The notes under the pieces were generated by a model. The model was not told where the DNA came from, ran no database searches, and saw nothing but the letters and a program-made list of their open reading frames with translations. Below, in pieces: positions 1 through 8,893 of a stretch of 64,000 bases of DNA. The position numbers were made by a program, and so were the translations under genes. The number at the start of each line of letters is the position of its first letter. Position 1 is the stretch's first letter. This stretch comes from Bizionia sp. M204 (GTDB taxonomy: Bacteria; Bacteroidota; Bacteroidia; Flavobacteriales; Flavobacteriaceae), in NCBI RefSeq assembly GCF_023205095.1, contig NZ_CP046242.1:62001-126000 (forward strand). Reading direction: 5' to 3'.

Positions 1-296
1 CCAGCATAATATGGACTAGATTCATATACAATAGGAAGCTTTAAACCTTCAGTGTCGGTTTGTTTAGGTCGTGTAACTGCTACGTGCATCCGGTCCATCT
101 TACCATCGCCATCCGTGTCAAAAGTAGTTTCAACCCATAAGTCATGACGAATCCAATCCTTTGTATTATTAAAGGCTTCGACTATTTGCGCTTCGCCATT
201 TTCAAAAACAGGGATGGCTTTTTCTTGTGCACTCACCAAGGAAATACTAAATAAGGAGAGTATACTATATACAAACCATTGAACGTGTTGTTTCAT
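1..296 (-). CDS. Secreted S15/CocE-type peptidase (X-prolyl dipeptidyl aminopeptidase-like), N-terminal part
   Basis: About 98 codons are visible; the gene runs off the left edge of the window. It starts with ATG at 296 and a clear Sec signal peptide (a positively charged start, a hydrophobic stretch, then SLVSAQ). The mature part has the pattern WVETTFDTDGDGKMDR followed by KLPIVYESSPYY, which is typical of the start of the alpha/beta hydrolase domain of Xaa-Pro dipeptidyl-peptidases of family S15 and of CocE/NonD hydrolases. The catalytic Ser, Asp and His would lie outside the window. The protein should be periplasmic or secreted and cleave dipeptides from peptides with proline at position 2. 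The substrate is inferred from family only. Confidence 0.75.
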   Translation of the reverse strand, partial: MKQHVQWFVYSILSLFSISLVSAQEKAIPVFENGEAQIVEAFNNTKDWIRHDLWVETTFDTDGDGKMDRMHVAVTRPKQTDTEGLKLPIVYESSPYYA

Positions 297-372
297 AATA
301 AAAATGCGTTTAATTATTTAAAAAAAAATAGAGTAACCAATTTAGTATTTTAATTGGCACATCAAAATTAGG

Positions 373-1470
373 TTATTCATCATTAGATTCTTGAAAGGCA
401 TCTTGAAATTCAATATCATCATCAACGACACCTTTAAAAGCTTCAATCCAGGCATTTTTAAAAATACTGGTAATTGTGGGCCACACTTTAGTCCCTACGT
501 TATTTAAATCTCCTTCAATAGGAATTTTGGTTGCTAAGGTATCGGTTTTCTGATTTTTTAATGCGAATTTAAAGAATCCTATAAATCCTTCCCATAATGT
601 TTCAATAAAATTATCGTCTTTACCAATTAGCACAGAGTCTGCTAAAAGCGGTTTCATATACCCCTTTAAATACCCGTCAGCTATAGCAATTTCGCTAAAT
701 AGACCAAAATTTCCACGTTCAAAATTGATGTTTGCATAATGTTTGGTAAAATCATTTAAAGCTGTCATATCTACTTTTTCCAAAGAAAAGGCAATATCCA
801 TATCTGGAACTTCTTTAATTAAGTTGACTTTACCATCCAATGTCATGTTTCCAGCACCAATAGATTTTCCAGTAGCATGAATGGGCGATGGTAGTGTTTT
901 TTCTTTAGAAACCACATTGCGTAAATTATCAGCAGTAAATTCAACTTCTGTGAAATTCAAATCAATTTGTGGCTCTGCTTGCATTTGCAAAAATGAAAAT
1001 TTTCCATTGTGAATTTCAAAATGGTTAATATCGATTGGAATAATTTCAGTTAATGCTTTAGTCCAATCGTCTGCATCAGCCTCCGGTGTGCCTGCTTCCG
1101 TTTCTTGATCCTCAAAAACATAACTAATTTCTGGGTTAGACATGATAACTTCCGTCACTATTTTACCTTTGAATAAGGATTTCCATTCGATAGAAATATC
1201 GCTTTTAGGAAATTTTAAAAACGGTATTTCGGTTTCTGCGTTTACTTTATTCAAATACAAACCATCAATAACATAGGCGCCGCGAATAAGTGCAATGTCT
1301 ATATCTTTAACGTGACCATAATATCCCGGTAAATCTTTAAGTATGGAATTAACATGGTTTTTAACCAACGTAGGCAAATACATGCGAAAAGCGACTAAAA
1401 GGACAATTATTATAATGGGAATAGTATAACGTTTTCTACGATAAACCGGCTTTTTATTTTTTGGAGTCAT
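373..1470 (-). CDS. DUF748-family (AsmA-like) membrane-anchored protein
   Basis: This 365-residue protein has a basic N-terminus and one membrane segment at about residues 14-33. A long periplasmic part begins with LPTLVKNHVNSILKDLPGYYG and continues with repeated beta-strand-like stretches. This layout matches DUF748/AsmA-like proteins, in which a single-span anchor holds an elongated beta-rich body in the periplasm. Relatives are linked to outer-membrane homeostasis or lipid transfer between membranes, but no reaction is known for this branch. An acidic, low-complexity insert lies near residues 120-137. It is a single gene between the peptidase and dnaG, transcribed away from dnaG. The family call is fairly secure; the role is not. 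Confidence 0.7.
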   Translation of the reverse strand: MTPKNKKPVYRRKRYTIPIIIIVLLVAFRMYLPTLVKNHVNSILKDLPGYYGHVKDIDIALIRGAYVIDGLYLNKVNAETEIPFLKFPKSDISIEWKSLFKGKIVTEVIMSNPEISYVFEDQETEAGTPEADADDWTKALTEIIPIDINHFEIHNGKFSFLQMQAEPQIDLNFTEVEFTADNLRNVVSKEKTLPSPIHATGKSIGAGNMTLDGKVNLIKEVPDMDIAFSLEKVDMTALNDFTKHYANINFERGNFGLFSEIAIADGYLKGYMKPLLADSVLIGKDDNFIETLWEGFIGFFKFALKNQKTDTLATKIPIEGDLNNVGTKVWPTITSIFKNAWIEAFKGVVDDDIEFQDAFQESNDE

Positions 1471-1558
1471 TTTTAGAATTTAAAAATTTAAGATAACCAA
1501 ATGCCTTATTATTTGACCTTTCTTTTAGAATGATTTAACATATTTTCAGTATTAAAAC

Positions 1559-1566
1559 TATATTTG
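1559..1566 (+). promoter_or_regulatory. Promoter -7 element of dnaG (TATATTTG)
   Basis: TATATTTG fits the Bacteroidota -7 consensus TAnnTTTG and lies 37 bases before the dnaG start codon. No good TTG element is seen at the usual distance upstream, so only half of the promoter is supported. Confidence 0.5.
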
Positions 1567-1603
1567 TAGCACGTTAAATTTTTTAAACTAAAACCCTTTC
1601 TTT

Positions 1604-3565
1604 TTGATTTCAAAATCCACCATAGATCAAGTATTTGAAACTTCTCGTGTAGAGGAGGTTATTGGCGATTTTGTACAATTGAAAAAATCGGGTAGTAACT
1701 ACAAAGGTTTAAGTCCGTTTAGTGATGAACGTTCACCAAGTTTTATGGTGTCGCCAGTAAAACAAATTTGGAAAGATTTTTCAAGTGGGAAAGGCGGAAA
1801 TGCCGTTGCTTTCTTAATGGAACATGAACATTTTACCTATCCGGAAGCTATAAAATATTTAGCGAATAAATACAATATTGAAATTGAAGAAACGCAGCAA
1901 TCTAATGAGGAAAAGGAACAGGCTGATGCGCGAGAAAGTTTGTATTTAGTAAGCGAATATGCGAGCAAGTATTTTCAAAACATCTTACATAAAACAGATC
2001 AAGGAAAAGCCATAGGATTAAGTTATTTTAAGGAACGTGGTTTTACAGAAGAGACCATTAAAACCTTCAATTTAGGCTATTCTTTAGATGAATGGCAGGC
2101 TTTTACAGACGACGCTTTAAAAAAAGGTTATCAATTAGAGTTTTTAGAAAAAACGGGTTTAACCATTGTAAAAGGCGAAAAACAATTCGATCGATTTAAG
2201 GGTCGCGTAATGTTTCCTATTCAGAGTATGAGTGGTCGCGTTTTAGGATTTGGAGGCCGTATTTTAACCAGTGATAAAAAAGCAGCCAAATATTTAAACT
2301 CGCCAGAAAGTGATTTGTACCACAAAAGTAAAGTGTTATATGGTATTTTTCACGCCAAGCAAAGTATTGCCAAAGAGGATAATTGTTATTTGGTAGAAGG
2401 GTATACGGATGTTATTCAGTTTCATCAACGTGGTATTAAAAATGTTGTGTCTTCATCTGGAACGGCTTTATCGCCAGAGCAAATTCGATTAATAAATAGG
2501 CTTACCAAAAACATAACCGTCTTATTTGATGGTGATGCTGCAGGCTTACGGGCTTCCTTGCGAGGTATTGATTTAATTTTGGAACAAGGTATGAATGTTA
2601 AGATTTGTACGTTTCCTGCTGGTGATGATCCAGATAGTTTTGCCAAACAAAATACATTGGAGGAAATTACCACGTATTTAGAAGATAAAGCCCAAGATTT
2701 TATTCAGTTTAAAGCCTCGCTTTTGGTAAAAGAAGCAAAAAACGACCCTATAAAAAAGGCCGAAACCATCCGTGATATTGTAAACAGTATTGCAAAAATT
2801 CCAGATCGGATAAAAACGGAGATTTACATTCAGGAATGTGCCAGAATAATGGACATCAGTGAATCGGTTTTGTTTAGCACTTTGGCACAAATAACGAAAA
2901 AGGAAACCCAAGAAACTAATAAACAGCTTAAGCAAGAGCAAAAAGCTTTTGATGTTATTAAGAATGAACAACAGTCTGCTAAAAAAGTGGATGTTCAATA
3001 TGAATTAGAACGGAAAATTATTCAAATACTCTTACTTTATGGGAATAAAACGGAAGATTTTGAAGATTTAATTCTGAAGGAAAACGATACGAATGAATTG
3101 GTTTTAGAACCTGTAAAGCATCAAGCTAAAGTGTTTGAAAAAATATATTTAGACTTACAGGAAGATGAAATGCAATTTACCAATGACACCTTCAAGGACT
3201 TATATTATACCATTATTGAAAGTTTAAATCAAAACCCAGATTTACAGATTGAGAACATAGTCAATACAGTTGAACCTTTAATGGCGTCAGAAATCACTAC
3301 AATTTTAATGGAAGACGAGCGTCATTCATTGTCTGATTGGGAACGTAAAAATATTTTCCCTAAAGCTAAAAACACGACTATTGCACAATTAGTTAGTGAA
3401 ACTATTTTAAGCTTACGCTGCTATTTAATAGATTTAAAAGTGCGTGAATTTCAACAAGAAACGTTAAGTAATAAGCAGGAAACAAACCGAAACATATTAG
3501 AAGAAGTCAAGGATTATTCGAGTTTAAAAATGCTGCTTTCAAGAAAACTTAATCGCGTTTTATAG
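1604..3565 (+). CDS. dnaG: DNA primase DnaG lacking zinc ligands
   Basis: DnaG makes the RNA primers for DNA replication. The protein has 653 residues: a CHC2-type N-terminal domain (about 1-100), the catalytic TOPRIM core (for example YLVEGYTDVIQFHQRG and the acidic stretch VLFDGDAAG) and a C-terminal helicase-binding region. The start is TTG at 1604. There is no ATG before the conserved N-terminal motif, and the start lies downstream of a good -7 promoter element. All four expected zinc ligands are replaced: CPFH is SPFS (Ser37, Ser40), and the second Cys pair is Asp58 and Ser61. From memory, flavobacterial primases share this change, so it is probably a lineage trait and not damage. The 3' end overlaps the convergent regulator gene by six bases. 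Confidence 0.95.
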   Translation: MISKSTIDQVFETSRVEEVIGDFVQLKKSGSNYKGLSPFSDERSPSFMVSPVKQIWKDFSSGKGGNAVAFLMEHEHFTYPEAIKYLANKYNIEIEETQQSNEEKEQADARESLYLVSEYASKYFQNILHKTDQGKAIGLSYFKERGFTEETIKTFNLGYSLDEWQAFTDDALKKGYQLEFLEKTGLTIVKGEKQFDRFKGRVMFPIQSMSGRVLGFGGRILTSDKKAAKYLNSPESDLYHKSKVLYGIFHAKQSIAKEDNCYLVEGYTDVIQFHQRGIKNVVSSSGTALSPEQIRLINRLTKNITVLFDGDAAGLRASLRGIDLILEQGMNVKICTFPAGDDPDSFAKQNTLEEITTYLEDKAQDFIQFKASLLVKEAKNDPIKKAETIRDIVNSIAKIPDRIKTEIYIQECARIMDISESVLFSTLAQITKKETQETNKQLKQEQKAFDVIKNEQQSAKKVDVQYELERKIIQILLLYGNKTEDFEDLILKENDTNELVLEPVKHQAKVFEKIYLDLQEDEMQFTNDTFKDLYYTIIESLNQNPDLQIENIVNTVEPLMASEITTILMEDERHSLSDWERKNIFPKAKNTTIAQLVSETILSLRCYLIDLKVREFQQETLSNKQETNRNILEEVKDYSSLKMLLSRKLNRVL

Positions 3566-4186
3566 CTCTAATAATTTAGCGCGACTAATTAAATCAACAA
3601 TATTACTGACATTTAATTTTTTCATGAGTCGTGCTTTATAAGTACTCACGGTTTTTTCATTAATGTCCAATTCTTGCGCTATTTCTTTGTTTTTACGGCC
3701 TGAAGCTAATAGTTTTAAAACTTCAATCTCCCGCATGGAGAGTTTTTTGTAATAACTGCCCGATCTAGAACCGCGTTTTTTTGAGGACATTTGCTCGGCA
3801 ATATCATTGCTTAAATAAACACTTCCGTCATGAACCTTTAAAATAGCTTCTTTAATTGTCATGATATCTACACTCTTCATCAGGTAGCCTTCAGCACCAG
3901 ATTTAATAGTATTTATGGCATAAATTTCTTCTGGTTGTGCACTGAACATGATGGTTTTAACTTTCGGGAATTCTTTCCGTAAACGTCGCAAAGCCGTAAT
4001 ACCATTTAGTTTTGGTAAATCTATTTCACTTAAAATAATATCAACAGGGTGTTGTTTTAGGAAGTCAAAAATAGCTTCTCCATTATTGACACCTCCTACA
4101 ACTTGAATCTGTGGTGATGTTACAAATAATAGTTCGAGCCCTTTTCTAACAATAGGGTGATTATCTACCACCAACAATTTGATCAT
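3560..4186 (-). CDS. NarL/FixJ-type response regulator with Glu at the phosphorylation site
   Basis: This 208-residue protein has an N-terminal receiver domain (1-120) and a C-terminal LuxR-type helix-turn-helix (about 145-208, LSMREIEVLKLLASGRKNKEIA). The receiver keeps Asp8, Ser82 and Lys104. The position that normally carries the phosphorylated Asp is Glu54 (sequence ILSEIDLPKLNG), and the acidic pair is Asp8-Asn9. A Glu here often mimics the phosphorylated state, so it may act without a kinase or respond to another signal; that is inference. No histidine kinase gene is next to it. It is convergent with dnaG and lies upstream of nadE on the same strand, but the nadE stop is 90 bases away, so co-transcription is possible. 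Confidence 0.9.
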   Translation of the reverse strand: MIKLLVVDNHPIVRKGLELLFVTSPQIQVVGGVNNGEAIFDFLKQHPVDIILSEIDLPKLNGITALRRLRKEFPKVKTIMFSAQPEEIYAINTIKSGAEGYLMKSVDIMTIKEAILKVHDGSVYLSNDIAEQMSSKKRGSRSGSYYKKLSMREIEVLKLLASGRKNKEIAQELDINEKTVSTYKARLMKKLNVSNIVDLISRAKLLEL

Positions 4187-4279
4187 AATTATTAAATTAT
4201 AAAATTAATACTAATGAGGCGTTGCTATTTGTTGAAAGTATATCATAAAGATAGGAAATATCTGATACATTTTTAATTA

Positions 4280-5068
4280 TTATTTTAAATTATTTGGAAT
4301 TTCACAAATTGGTATTGGATTCATTTTATGCTTATTAGCATTGTTCAGGCGTTTATATATTTTGAAAACTGTGTGCTTCCGTCCATCAAATTCAGTTTCG
4401 TTTCTTCCGGCTTCATCCATGTTCATAGCCCATTCTAACTCGGGATAGGAGGCGCCAATTTGGTCTTCATCACTTCGGGAATCGCCAAATAATCCATCAC
4501 TTGGTGCTGCCTTCATAATGGAAGCGGGTACGTTTAAAAATTCACCTATAGTATAAACTTCAGATTTCATTAAATCGGCAATGGGGCTTAAATCCACACC
4601 ACCATCACCATACTTGGTGTAAAAACCAACGCCAAAATCTTCAACTTTATTTCCAGTACCTGCAACCAATAATTTTTGCAGTCCAGCATAATAGTACAAG
4701 GTCGTCATGCGCAGTCGTGCGCGCGTATTTGCAAGAGCCATATCTACAATGTCTTGATTGCCTTCTAAAGAAACTTCGGTTTTAAATTCTTCAAAAACGG
4801 GCGTTAAATCGGTTTGGGTATCGCGTACGTTTGGATAGTTTTTTTTAAGAAAGGCTATGTGCTCTTGTCCACGCGATACGTGACTTTGTGCTTGATGGAT
4901 TGGCATTTCAATACACAAAACATCCAATCCTGTTTTGGCACAAAGGGTTGAGGTCACTGCCGAATCTATTCCACCTGAAATACCCACAACAAAACCATTA
5001 ACTTTAGCGTTTGTAGCATAATTGGTAAGCCATGTTACAATATAATCGATAATTTTTTCTGTTTGCAT
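4280..5068 (-). CDS. nadE: NH3-dependent NAD+ synthetase
   Basis: NadE makes NAD+ from nicotinic acid adenine dinucleotide, ATP and ammonia in the cytoplasm. The 262-residue length is right for the ammonia-dependent form without a glutaminase domain. The ATP pyrophosphatase P-loop SGGIDS lies at residues 31-36, and NKVEDFGVGFYTKYGDGGVD matches the conserved substrate-binding part. The start ATG at 5068 lies 41 bases after a minus-strand TATTTTTG element (5109-5116), which is back to back with the gldB promoter. Confidence 0.95.
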   Translation of the reverse strand: MQTEKIIDYIVTWLTNYATNAKVNGFVVGISGGIDSAVTSTLCAKTGLDVLCIEMPIHQAQSHVSRGQEHIAFLKKNYPNVRDTQTDLTPVFEEFKTEVSLEGNQDIVDMALANTRARLRMTTLYYYAGLQKLLVAGTGNKVEDFGVGFYTKYGDGGVDLSPIADLMKSEVYTIGEFLNVPASIMKAAPSDGLFGDSRSDEDQIGASYPELEWAMNMDEAGRNETEFDGRKHTVFKIYKRLNNANKHKMNPIPICEIPNNLK

Positions 5069-5072
5069 TTAA

Positions 5073-5103
5073 TGGATTTTTTAAACAAAGTGATGTACCT
5101 TTG
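5073..5103 (+). promoter_or_regulatory. gldB-gldC promoter (TTG, 20 bases, TACCTTTG)
   Basis: TTG at 5073-5075 and TACCTTTG at 5096-5103 are separated by 20 bases, which matches the Bacteroidota sigma-ABfr promoter layout. The gldB start is 59 bases downstream of the -7 element. The minus-strand nadE element (TATTTTTG, 5109-5116) is only five bases away. Confidence 0.7.
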
Positions 5104-5108
5104 CCTCA

Positions 5109-5116
5109 CAAAAATA
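5109..5116 (-). promoter_or_regulatory. nadE promoter -7 element (TATTTTTG)
   Basis: On the minus strand TATTTTTG fits TAnnTTTG and precedes nadE by 41 bases. The two divergent -7 elements are so close that only one polymerase could bind at a time. Confidence 0.45.
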
Positions 5117-5161
5117 TGGCAATCGTTGGACTAATAAAAATTAACACCCTATAAGTTTTTT

Positions 5162-6127
5162 ATGAAGTATTTAGTAAGTTTCCTTTTAGTTTTCTGCCTC
5201 TTTTCTTGCCAACAAGAAAGTCAAGTTGAACAGGATATAGAAAAGATAGAGGTTGATTTTACAGTAGAACGTTTTGATAAAGCTTTTGGAAATGCAACCC
5301 CTGATGAATTGCCAAAACTTAAAGCTGCTTTTCCATTTATGTTTCCAAAGCAGTATCCTGATGAGTTTTGGGAGGCACGAATGCAAGATACTTTGCAACA
5401 ACAATTAATGACAGAAAGTAGTCAGATTTTTGATGATTTCAGTCAAGAGAAAGATGACATTATCAGACTTTTTCAGCATGTAAAATACTATTTCCCAGAA
5501 TTTAGAATACCGCGCGTTATTACAACCACATCATCTGTAGATTATAGAAACAAAGTAATTGTAACAGATACCTTGGTGTTAATTTCTATCGATACCTATT
5601 TGGGGAAGGATCATAAGTTTTATGATGGAATTTCAACCTATCTAAAAGCTAATTTTGAAAGGAATCAAATGGTGGTAGATTTGGCTGCAGCTTATGCTGA
5701 AAAACAGGCCTATCAAACCGCGAGAAAAACCCTGTTGGACGAAATGATTTATTATGGTAAACAGCTGTATTTTAAAGACATGATGATTCCCTTTGTTTCA
5801 GATGCTGATAAAATAGGCTACACAGAAACGCAATTAGAATGGGCAGTTGAGAACGAATGGTTTATTTGGAATTATTTTATTGGCGAAGAATTGCTGTATG
5901 ATACCAATGCCAAATTACCATCCAGATTTATTAATCCTGCGCCTTTTTCCAAGTTTTATTTAGAGCAAGTTGATAATGAGTCACCAGGTAGAGTTGGTCA
6001 ATTTATAGGCTGGCAAATAGTTAAATCCTATATGGCGAATAATGACGTAACTATAAAAAGTATGTTAACAGCAGAACCTTTAGAAATTTTTAATAATAGT
6101 AAATATAAACCAAAAGATAATGGCTAA
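5162..6127 (+). CDS. gldB: Gliding motility lipoprotein GldB
   Basis: This is a lipoprotein of 321 residues with the lipobox LFSC (Cys16) after a short hydrophobic leader. The body matches GldB: an early VDFTVERFDKAF segment, a central KVIVTDTLVLISIDTYLGKDHKFYDGI and a tryptophan-rich WAVENEWFIWNYFI. GldB was defined in Flavobacterium johnsoniae as required for gliding; its molecular role is unknown. It overlaps gldC by eight bases, the usual gldB-gldC pair. Confidence 0.93.
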   Translation: MKYLVSFLLVFCLFSCQQESQVEQDIEKIEVDFTVERFDKAFGNATPDELPKLKAAFPFMFPKQYPDEFWEARMQDTLQQQLMTESSQIFDDFSQEKDDIIRLFQHVKYYFPEFRIPRVITTTSSVDYRNKVIVTDTLVLISIDTYLGKDHKFYDGISTYLKANFERNQMVVDLAAAYAEKQAYQTARKTLLDEMIYYGKQLYFKDMMIPFVSDADKIGYTETQLEWAVENEWFIWNYFIGEELLYDTNAKLPSRFINPAPFSKFYLEQVDNESPGRVGQFIGWQIVKSYMANNDVTIKSMLTAEPLEIFNNSKYKPKDNG

Positions 6128-6452
6128 TTTGAAATCAACGATAGAGCTAACAGTTGAATTAGATGAAAATCGTGTGCCCGAACATTTAACATGGACAGCC
6201 CAAGATGGAGGTATAGATAATGAAGAAGCAAAAGCAATGCTACTGTCTGTTTGGGACAGTAAAAACCAAGAAACATTGCGTATAGATTTGTGGACTAAAG
6301 ATATGCCTGTAGACGAAATGAAATTGTTTTTTCATCAAACTTTAGTTGCTATGAGTGATACGTTTAATCGGGCTACTCAAGATGAGAAAATGACCGCAAC
6401 TATGAAGGATTTTTGCGATTATTTTGCAGAAAAATTAGAGTTAAAGAAATAA
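6120..6452 (+). CDS. gldC: Gliding motility protein GldC
   Basis: GldC is a small soluble protein (110 residues) without a signal peptide. It has the conserved stretch STIELTVELDENRVPEHLTW and a C-terminal helix rich in charged residues. It starts inside the end of gldB (eight-base overlap, ATG at 6120), so the two are translated together. GldC improves gliding in F. johnsoniae, and its exact partner is not known. Confidence 0.92.
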   Translation: MANLKSTIELTVELDENRVPEHLTWTAQDGGIDNEEAKAMLLSVWDSKNQETLRIDLWTKDMPVDEMKLFFHQTLVAMSDTFNRATQDEKMTATMKDFCDYFAEKLELKK

Positions 6453-6584
6453 GAAAACGTTTTAAACAGCTTGTTGTTACCTGATAATCATTTAGAAAAA
6501 CATTCGTTTTTCATTTTAACGGAAAAACTTGGGAACATGCTTATATTTGAATTGCAATGAAGAAAACGCATCACGCGTCGCGTA

Positions 6585-7382
6585 CTACTTCGAATTTATA
6601 ATAAAGCTGGCTTCTACTTGAATCAACCAATCAGCATCCAAAGAATGTGCAACATATTTATAAACACTCCCCTTTAAATTAAGTGGTAAATAGCGGTTTT
6701 GGGTAATTAATTTTCCTACTCCAGCTCCTAATGGAATAGTCCATTGCTTATTGCTCTCCGCATTCCAGTTTGCAGTAATATTGGGGCTAGAATAGACATA
6801 CCAACCGTTTTTTAAATTCTTTGATAGTATAATTTCAGAATTCAAAAAATTAACCTTTTCTGTATTACTATTTCCCGCAATCGACAGAAAGTTTTGTAGT
6901 CTAACCCCGTAGGTAAAAGTATTTGCTTGTTTTATAATGACAACTGTTGGACTTACAGAAAGCTTATCAAACCCTAAAGATTTATTTATCGATGGAAACA
7001 GAATAGCGGGGCCAAATCCCCAAGTAAAATTGCTGATTTTTGAAGGTGTTATGACGGACATAATTTGGATATTTCCAAAACCATTTGAATAACCTCTAAT
7101 TGAAGGCGCATTTATCACTGGTATTTTAACGTTATTTATAAGGAGCCATTTTTGGGATATTGCCGTAGGAATTGTGGTTTGTAATTTTAAAACATTCATA
7201 TTCTCATTAGAAATAGAAAGATTATAATGAAGTGGAATAACCGCCAAATTGGCAATTGGACTTTGTATTTTGTACTCAAGACTTGTGAGATCGGAATTAT
7301 AATCATCAGAACCGAACTTTTCTTGAGCGTAAACAGAAAGTAGAAATAACCAAAAACATAGCATTAGTGTAAATTTTTTCAT
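6585..7382 (-). CDS. Outer-membrane beta-barrel protein, possibly DUF6268 family
   Basis: This 265-residue protein has a signal peptide ending in VYAQ. Its body alternates hydrophobic and polar residues with repeated aromatic positions, as in outer-membrane barrels, and it ends in a strand (WLIQVEASFIINSK). Short stretches such as NGFGNIQIMSVITPS and FTWGFGPAILFPS resemble DUF6268 or phenol-degradation-type barrel proteins. I do not recognise a specific function. It stands alone between gldC (convergent) and rodA. Confidence 0.55.
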   Translation of the reverse strand: MKKFTLMLCFWLFLLSVYAQEKFGSDDYNSDLTSLEYKIQSPIANLAVIPLHYNLSISNENMNVLKLQTTIPTAISQKWLLINNVKIPVINAPSIRGYSNGFGNIQIMSVITPSKISNFTWGFGPAILFPSINKSLGFDKLSVSPTVVIIKQANTFTYGVRLQNFLSIAGNSNTEKVNFLNSEIILSKNLKNGWYVYSSPNITANWNAESNKQWTIPLGAGVGKLITQNRYLPLNLKGSVYKYVAHSLDADWLIQVEASFIINSK

Positions 7383-7610
7383 ACCTGTATTTTTAAATTA
7401 ATACTGAATTGGATTTATTGACTTACGCTATAAGTAATCAGAGAGTATTATAAATATAGAAAAATAAATTTTAATAAATTGATATTCATATATTTAAATA
7501 TAAAATTAATTATGTTTTTTTATAAATTAGTAAATTTAATACGTTTCTAGATGAAGAATATCTTATAAAATGAACCTATAGATTTACGATGCAAATTCCA
7601 TCAGGTATGC

Positions 7611-8888
7611 TTACCACTCATTAATCCGATTAGAATCTAGCTTAATAAAAATAAATAGCAAAATAGTAAACCCCCAAAGTCCGGAGCCACCATAACTAAA
7701 AAAGGGTAGTGGGATACCTATGGTAGGAATTAGGCCCATTACCATGCCTATATTAATCATGAAATGAAAGAATATTATGGAGGCAACGCTATACCCGTAA
7801 ACACGACTAAATTGCGATTTTTGGAGTTCTGCCAAATGCAGAATCCGTAATAATAGAAGCACAAACACTAAAACAACAAAGGTGGTTCCAGCAAAACCCC
7901 ACTCTTCGCCAACAGTACTAAATATATAATCGGTATGTTGTTCGGGAACAAATTTTCCCGTGGTTCGTGTGCCTTCTAAATAGCCTTTCCCTTTCCAACC
8001 ACCAGAGCTAATAGCTTTTTCAGATTCATAGAGATTATACAGGATGTCACGTTGCATTTCTTGAATTTTTACCGGATCCTTCTCTAACCGAAGCCATAAA
8101 CTAATCCGATCCTTTTGATGCGCTTGTAAAATATTTGTATAAAAAAAGTTTATTGAAAAAGAGATAATAGCGGCCGCACTAAGCATGGCTAATGGCTGTA
8201 ATACCGATGGTCGTCGTTTTCTTAAAAAATGAAATGCAAATATTAAAACAGCCGAAGCTATAATAGTAATTACAATGCCAAATTTTAAAGCGGCTATAGA
8301 TATAAATGCCAAAACTACAACAATAGATAAGTAAATTTTTGGTAAGCCTTCTCTGTATAAAACAAAGAAAAAAGAGGTGTAAACAAGTGTGCTTCCAGCA
8401 TCGTTTTGCATGAGTACTAAAATAGCAGGAAGTGCTATTATAATGCAAAGGCGTATTTGATCTTTAAAGGTCTTAATGTCGGTATTTAAATCACTAACAT
8501 ATTTGGCAACCGCTAAAGCTGTGGCTGCTTTAGCAAACTCACTAGGTTGAATAGTCATACCACCAATACCATACCATGAAATAGCGCCATTTACTTTTTT
8601 CCCAAAGAGAAACAACCCAATAAGAGATAGCATGCTTATCAGGTAAATAACACTTGAAAACCGTTCATAAAATTTGGCTTCAATAGATAAAATTAAAACG
8701 ATAAGAAAAAACGTTAGTATTATAAAAATGAGCTGCTTACCGTAAGGTTGTGAAAAATCAAAATAATCTATAGTATCACCAATATGAGAAGCCGAAAGGA
8801 TGTTCATCCAACCAAAGCCAACCAACATCATAAATAAAACGATGGTAATCCAGTCAAACTTGAAATATTTATTTGTTTCTCTTGCCAT
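7611..8888 (-). CDS. rodA: Rod shape-determining protein RodA (SEDS glycosyltransferase)
   Basis: RodA polymerises lipid II glycan strands in the elongasome. The protein is 425 residues with about ten membrane segments. The SEDS signatures are visible: GIGGMTIQPSEFAKAA, WKGKGYLEGTRTTGKFVPEQHTDYIFSTVGEEWG, and GIPLPFFSYGGSG near the C-terminus. It follows the mrdA (PBP2) gene by five bases as the last gene of the shape operon. PBP2 would be its transpeptidase partner. Confidence 0.95.
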   Translation of the reverse strand: MARETNKYFKFDWITIVLFMMLVGFGWMNILSASHIGDTIDYFDFSQPYGKQLIFIILTFFLIVLILSIEAKFYERFSSVIYLISMLSLIGLFLFGKKVNGAISWYGIGGMTIQPSEFAKAATALAVAKYVSDLNTDIKTFKDQIRLCIIIALPAILVLMQNDAGSTLVYTSFFFVLYREGLPKIYLSIVVVLAFISIAALKFGIVITIIASAVLIFAFHFLRKRRPSVLQPLAMLSAAAIISFSINFFYTNILQAHQKDRISLWLRLEKDPVKIQEMQRDILYNLYESEKAISSGGWKGKGYLEGTRTTGKFVPEQHTDYIFSTVGEEWGFAGTTFVVLVFVLLLLRILHLAELQKSQFSRVYGYSVASIIFFHFMINIGMVMGLIPTIGIPLPFFSYGGSGLWGFTILLFIFIKLDSNRINEW

Positions 8889-8893
8889 TAGTA

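Noticed and set aside
351-372. TTGGCACA as a sigma-54 promoter
   Set aside because: There is no GC ten bases after the GG, and no rightward gene follows at a suitable distance.
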